In this document: positions 15,688 through 18,270 of the stretch, one piece after another | How positions within the stretch are numbered: the first letter of the stretch is position 1 | How the letters are laid out: every line of letters begins with the position of its first letter | Origin: JBEKEX01 sp050013615 | GTDB lineage: Bacteria; Chloroflexota; Anaerolineae; Anaerolineales; Anaerolineaceae | Reading direction: 5' to 3' | Length of the DNA: 18,270 nt | NCBI GenBank assembly: GCA_050013615.1 | Contig: JBEKEX010000134.1 | Coordinates: 1 to 18,270 of the forward strand | Made by a program: the position numbers and the translations under genes | The notes under the pieces: model-generated | Told to the model about the DNA's origin: nothing | Database searches by the model: none | What the model saw: only the letters and a program-made list of their open reading frames with translations

Positions 15688-15975
15688 ATGGATTTTATGA
15701 AAGAACCCGATCCCGAATCCTCTTATGAGGTCGGCGATGGCGTTGAGGTATTTTGTGACCACGATAAGAACGGTGAGCGTGTCCGCGGATGGTTGAAGGG
15801 CATCGTCGTTCAAGTCGATGCGAAAATGGTGGCGGTCCAATTCCGCACTAACGTGTTTTTGACCGATGGTTGGATGGTACCCGATCATATTCTGTGGTTT
15901 CCCGTTCATTCGCCTCACATCCGTATGCCGCAGCGCAAATCGATCAAGGCTGGCGTTCCTGAAGTGGACTCATAG
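15688..15975 (+). CDS. Unrecognised 95-residue protein within the suf operon
   Basis: I do not recognise a named family. The gene has good coding signs: GGAG (15677-15680) 7 bases before the ATG, and the same strand as its suf neighbours. The protein is soluble, with no signal or membrane segment. Residues 14-67 read as a run of short beta strands (YEVGDGVEVF, GWLKGIVVQVD, KMVAVQFRTNVFLTDGWMV), which resembles a small SH3/Tudor-like barrel. A tryptophan-, proline- and histidine-rich end follows (DHILWFPVHSPHIRMP). It has one Cys (in VFCDHD) and a DHD and DH/H cluster that could bind metal. It sits between sufD and sufS with only 15 bases to sufS, suggesting a role linked to Fe-S assembly, but that is inference from position. 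Confidence 0.8.
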   Translation: MDFMKEPDPESSYEVGDGVEVFCDHDKNGERVRGWLKGIVVQVDAKMVAVQFRTNVFLTDGWMVPDHILWFPVHSPHIRMPQRKSIKAGVPEVDS

Positions 15976-15990
15976 TTCGGGTTTCCCAAA

Positions 15991-17220
15991 ATGACATCCT
16001 TTAATGTTAATGCCATTCGTGCAGATTTTCCCATCCTGGAGCGCAAGGTCCATCCGGGAAAGAAATTAGTGTACCTGGACTCGACGGCGACTGCGCAAAA
16101 GCCGACCGTGGTGTTGGAAGCGATGGACAAATACTATCGCTTTTCCAACGCCAATGTTCATCGCGGTGTCCATACCCTGGCTGAGGAAGCCACTGCACTG
16201 TATGAAGAGGCACGCGATAAGGTTGCGATTTTTATAGGCGCTGCCAGAAGCCGTGAGATCGTCTTTACACGGAATACGACCGAATCGATCAACCTGGTGG
16301 CTTATACGTGGGGGCGTGCGACTCTCAAGGCTGGGGATGTGATCATCCTCACCGAGATGGAACATCATTCGAACCTGGTGCCCTGGCAGATATTGGCAGC
16401 GGAACGGAATGTGCAGCTCGAATTCATCCCGGTGACCCCAGATGGCTATCTGGACCTCGAGACGTACCAGCAGTTATTGGCGCTAAAACCCAAGCTGGTG
16501 GCCTTTACGCACATGTCCAATGTGCTGGGGACCATCAACCCTGCCAAACAGATCGTCGAGATGGCACATCAGGCCGGGGCTTTGGCGCTGATCGACGGCG
16601 CCCAATCCGTCCCGCATTTCCCGGTCAATATGCGCGATCTCGATGTGGATTTCATGGCATTCTCGGGGCACAAGATGTGCGGTCCGACCGGCATTGGTGT
16701 TCTGTATGGGAAGGAAGCACTCTTGGAAGTGATGCCGCCTTTTATCGGCGGCGGCGAGATGATCAAGAAAGTTTATCTGCGCTCTTTTACACCTAATGAG
16801 ATCCCTCACAAGTTCGAAGGCGGGACGCCTGCTATTGCCGAAGCCGTTGGACTGGGGACGGCAGTGGATTATTTGAACAAAATCGGCATGGAAAACATTG
16901 CCGCACACGAGCAGGAGATCATCACCTACGCTTTGGAGCGGCTCAACGAGTTCCCGGGTGTCAAAGTGCTGGGGCCTGATGCCAGTCATAAGGGCGGAGT
17001 GGCAGCTTTCACTTTAGAAGGCGTTCATCCGCATGACGTCGCACAGATTCTCGATAGTGAAGGTATTGCTGTTCGGGCCGGCCACCATTGTGCCATGCCG
17101 CTGCATGATAAATTTGGGCTTCCTGCCACCAGCCGGGCCAGTTTTTACCTTTACAATACCCGTGAAGAAGTGGATTTATTGGTAAAAGGTTTGGAGCAGG
17201 TGAAGCGTATATTCAATTAA
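15991..17220 (+). CDS. sufS: Cysteine desulfurase SufS (group II)
   Basis: SufS takes sulfur from cysteine with PLP and passes it as persulfide for Fe-S assembly. The 409-residue length is standard. The N-terminus has YLDSTATAQKP. The substrate-loop region NANVHRGVHTLAEEAT and TEMEHHSNLVPWQ are present. The PLP Lys is Lys228 in FSGHKMCGPTGIG. The catalytic Cys is Cys367 in VRAGHHCAMPLHDKFG, followed by SRASFYLYNT; this short-loop form is group II. Only a weak GGG precedes the ATG, so translation may be coupled to the 95-residue gene 15 bases upstream. Its expected partner SufU is next. Confidence 0.96.
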   Translation: MTSFNVNAIRADFPILERKVHPGKKLVYLDSTATAQKPTVVLEAMDKYYRFSNANVHRGVHTLAEEATALYEEARDKVAIFIGAARSREIVFTRNTTESINLVAYTWGRATLKAGDVIILTEMEHHSNLVPWQILAAERNVQLEFIPVTPDGYLDLETYQQLLALKPKLVAFTHMSNVLGTINPAKQIVEMAHQAGALALIDGAQSVPHFPVNMRDLDVDFMAFSGHKMCGPTGIGVLYGKEALLEVMPPFIGGGEMIKKVYLRSFTPNEIPHKFEGGTPAIAEAVGLGTAVDYLNKIGMENIAAHEQEIITYALERLNEFPGVKVLGPDASHKGGVAAFTLEGVHPHDVAQILDSEGIAVRAGHHCAMPLHDKFGLPATSRASFYLYNTREEVDLLVKGLEQVKRIFN

Positions 17221-17224
17221 GGAG
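17221..17224 (+). promoter_or_regulatory. Unusually distant ribosome binding site of sufU
   Basis: GGAG directly follows the sufS stop but lies 16 bases before the sufU ATG at 17241. The better-placed GTG at 17227 opens only a three-codon frame (then TAA), and an in-frame TAA at 17235-17237 excludes an earlier sufU start. Confidence 0.5.
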
Positions 17225-17240
17225 CCGTGAATCAGTAATT

Positions 17241-17645
17241 ATGGACGATCTCTATCGGGAAATTATTATTGAGCGGAATAAAGATCCACTTTATCGAGGG
17301 GAGTTGAACCCTCACGATATTTCATTTGAAGACGAAAATCCTGTGTGCGGAGACCATATTCGCATCGATCTGCGTGTAGACAAAGACGGAAAGATCACGG
17401 AAGCGGCTTTCAGCGGCCAGGGCTGTGCCATTTCGCAGGCCTCGGCTGACTTGCTGGTTGAGTCGGTCATTGGAAAGACTGTAGACGAAGTCAAGGCAAT
17501 GACCAAGCAGAACGTCCTCGATAACTTGGGTATCGAGCTGGGTCCGGTGCGTTTGAAGTGTGCCCTGCTTCCTCTGAAAGTGCTGAAAGCCGGAGTTTAT
17601 GGGGTGAAGGAAGCCGACGACGATATTGTTGATAAAGCAGCATAA
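17241..17645 (+). CDS. sufU: SufU-like Zn-dependent sulfur acceptor / scaffold
   Basis: A 134-residue IscU/SufU-fold protein that accepts sulfur from SufS. The three conserved Cys are Cys36 (NPVCGD, with Asp38), Cys62 (GQGCAIS) and Cys107 (RLKCALLP). Lys rather than His precedes the last Cys, as in SufU and unlike IscU. The Cys62-Cys107 spacing is 45 residues, close to IscU (about 43 in E. coli) and well short of the about 62 of B. subtilis SufU. Thus it appears to lack most of the insertion considered typical of SufU. The pairing with SufS in a sufCBD operon still makes the zinc-bound sulfurtransferase role the best call. Confidence 0.92.
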   Translation: MDDLYREIIIERNKDPLYRGELNPHDISFEDENPVCGDHIRIDLRVDKDGKITEAAFSGQGCAISQASADLLVESVIGKTVDEVKAMTKQNVLDNLGIELGPVRLKCALLPLKVLKAGVYGVKEADDDIVDKAA

Positions 17646-17652
17646 TACGTCC

Positions 17653-17659
17653 GGAGGGG
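17653..17659 (+). promoter_or_regulatory. Ribosome binding site supporting the TTG start of the Rieske gene
   Basis: GGAGGGG lies 6 bases before the TTG at 17666. No ATG or GTG in frame is closer, so the TTG start is well supported. Confidence 0.8.
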
Positions 17660-17665
17660 AATAGC

Positions 17666-17995
17666 TTGGATACAGCCATTTACGATTACTACGACGTCAC
17701 CAGTGAGGCCGATATTGCCTCAGGCAGCCGTATCTTCATCGAGATCGATGGAAAACCGGTCGTCATTTTCAATATTGATGGCAAATTTTACGCCATCGAC
17801 GATGTTTGCACGCACGATGATGGCCCGCTGGGTGAAGGAAATCTGGAAGGCTTTCAGATTATTTGTCCCCGGCATGGGGCCAGGTTCGATGTCCGTACGG
17901 GCAAGGCGTTGGCTTTGCAGGCAGTCCAAGATGTGCATTACTATCCGATACGGGTGGTACAGGGCCGCGTCGAGATTGGTGTGAAGAAAGATTGA
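17666..17995 (+). CDS. Rieske [2Fe-2S] ferredoxin, non-heme-oxygenase type
   Basis: A small soluble electron carrier of 109 residues. The Rieske ligands are Cys48 and His50 (VCTHDDGPLGEG) and Cys67 and His70 (IICPRHGARFDVRTG), so a 2Cys-2His [2Fe-2S] cluster is expected. There is no signal or membrane anchor, and the sequence lacks the disulfide Cys pair of cytochrome bc-type Rieske proteins. It therefore resembles the ferredoxins of aromatic dioxygenases and the NirD-like group. It starts with TTG, 20 bases after sufU, and ends the suf operon. Rieske ferredoxins are found at this position in several suf operons, where an electron-donor role in cluster assembly has been proposed but is not established. 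Confidence 0.93.
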   Translation: MDTAIYDYYDVTSEADIASGSRIFIEIDGKPVVIFNIDGKFYAIDDVCTHDDGPLGEGNLEGFQIICPRHGARFDVRTGKALALQAVQDVHYYPIRVVQGRVEIGVKKD

Positions 17996-18051
17996 CCTTT
18001 TACAGTTTCACTTCATTCAAATCCCTTGGTTGGGAATACTATTAACTGACG

Positions 18052-18082
18052 AAACAGGGCTGCGGAAGCAGCCCTGTTTTTT
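18052..18082. terminator. Strong bidirectional terminator closing the suf operon
   Basis: A 12-bp perfect stem, AAACAGGGCTGC (18052-18063) and its complement (18068-18079), with a GGAA loop, is followed by a run of six T (18077-18082). It lies between the Rieske gene and a convergent gene. Confidence 0.93.
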
Positions 18083-18096
18083 GTAAATGCCAGGCC

Positions 18097-18270
18097 TTAC
18101 TGGCCGGATGCAAATTGGCCGATGATGCGTAGGATGTCGAAACCTTCTGCGAAGGGTCGTTCTGCCAGGGCGCCGTTGCGGATCAACGTTGCTCGGGTAA
18201 CGCTTTCGTTGAAGTAATATTTATCCGCATAGGTTTTGTATTCGGCCAGGGCAGCAATCTTCTTTTGAAC
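18097..18270 (-). CDS. C-terminal end of an unidentified protein (5' end outside window)
   Basis: On the reverse strand a frame is open from the window edge (18270) to a TAA at 18097-18099, giving 57 residues. It reads as a helical C-terminus: KKIAALAEYKTYADKYYF, then RATLIRNGALAERPFAEGFD and an ending IGQFASGQ. The codon use and the adjacent convergent terminator favour a real gene. I do not recognise the family from this fragment. Confidence 0.6.
   Translation of the reverse strand, partial: VQKKIAALAEYKTYADKYYFNESVTRATLIRNGALAERPFAEGFDILRIIGQFASGQ

Noticed and set aside
1..18270. Mobile element, CRISPR array, tRNA or defence system
   Set aside because: No terminal repeats, transposase motifs, regularly spaced repeats, cloverleaf sequences or defence-type proteins were seen; gene content is metabolic and Fe-S assembly.

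Overview
The window looks like a piece of a bacterial chromosome, most likely a Chloroflexota (Anaerolineae-type) anaerobe or microaerophile. This is inference. It rests on the moderately high GC content, the tkt-rpiB-tal/pgi cluster with a fused transaldolase/glucose-6-phosphate isomerase, and a sufR/sufT - sufCBD-x-SU-Rieske cluster. I see no insertion sequence, phage gene, CRISPR array, tRNA or rRNA.

Left part (1-6420, rightward): the 3' part of a Cu+-type P1B ATPase (copA), cut by the window edge, is followed by a sugar-phosphate operon of transketolase, ribose-5-phosphate isomerase B and a 929-residue Tal-Pgi fusion. Together these cover most of the non-oxidative pentose phosphate pathway plus the link to fructose-6-phosphate/glucose-6-phosphate. 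The operon ends at a strong GAAA-tetraloop terminator.

Middle part (6418-10990): a leftward pair holds a ROK-family sugar kinase resembling the ScrK/GmuE fructokinases and an unrecognised TIM-barrel-like protein with a C-terminal membrane segment. Divergent from it, behind a good sigma70-type promoter, is a GH42 beta-galactosidase followed after a few bases by a small SCP2-like lipid-binding-domain protein. A bidirectional terminator closes this unit. The sugar phosphates made here would feed the left operon.

Right part (10990-18096): an iron-sulfur cluster assembly locus. Leftward are sufR (Fe-S-responsive winged-helix repressor) and a SufT/MIP18-like protein, overlapping by 4 nt. Rightward are sufC, sufB, sufD, a 95-residue unrecognised protein, sufS, sufU and a Rieske ferredoxin. 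The 217-nt region between sufR and sufC carries two clear divergent promoters that share short inverted words, a candidate SufR operator.

The most striking anomaly is sufB. Its first about 259 codons and last about 142 codons are well conserved, but they lie in different frames, and roughly 70 codons of the beta-helix core expected between them are absent. This is either a real inactivating deletion in an otherwise intact suf operon or an assembly error. After the Rieske gene there is a strong bidirectional terminator and then the C-terminal end of an unidentified leftward gene that runs off the window.
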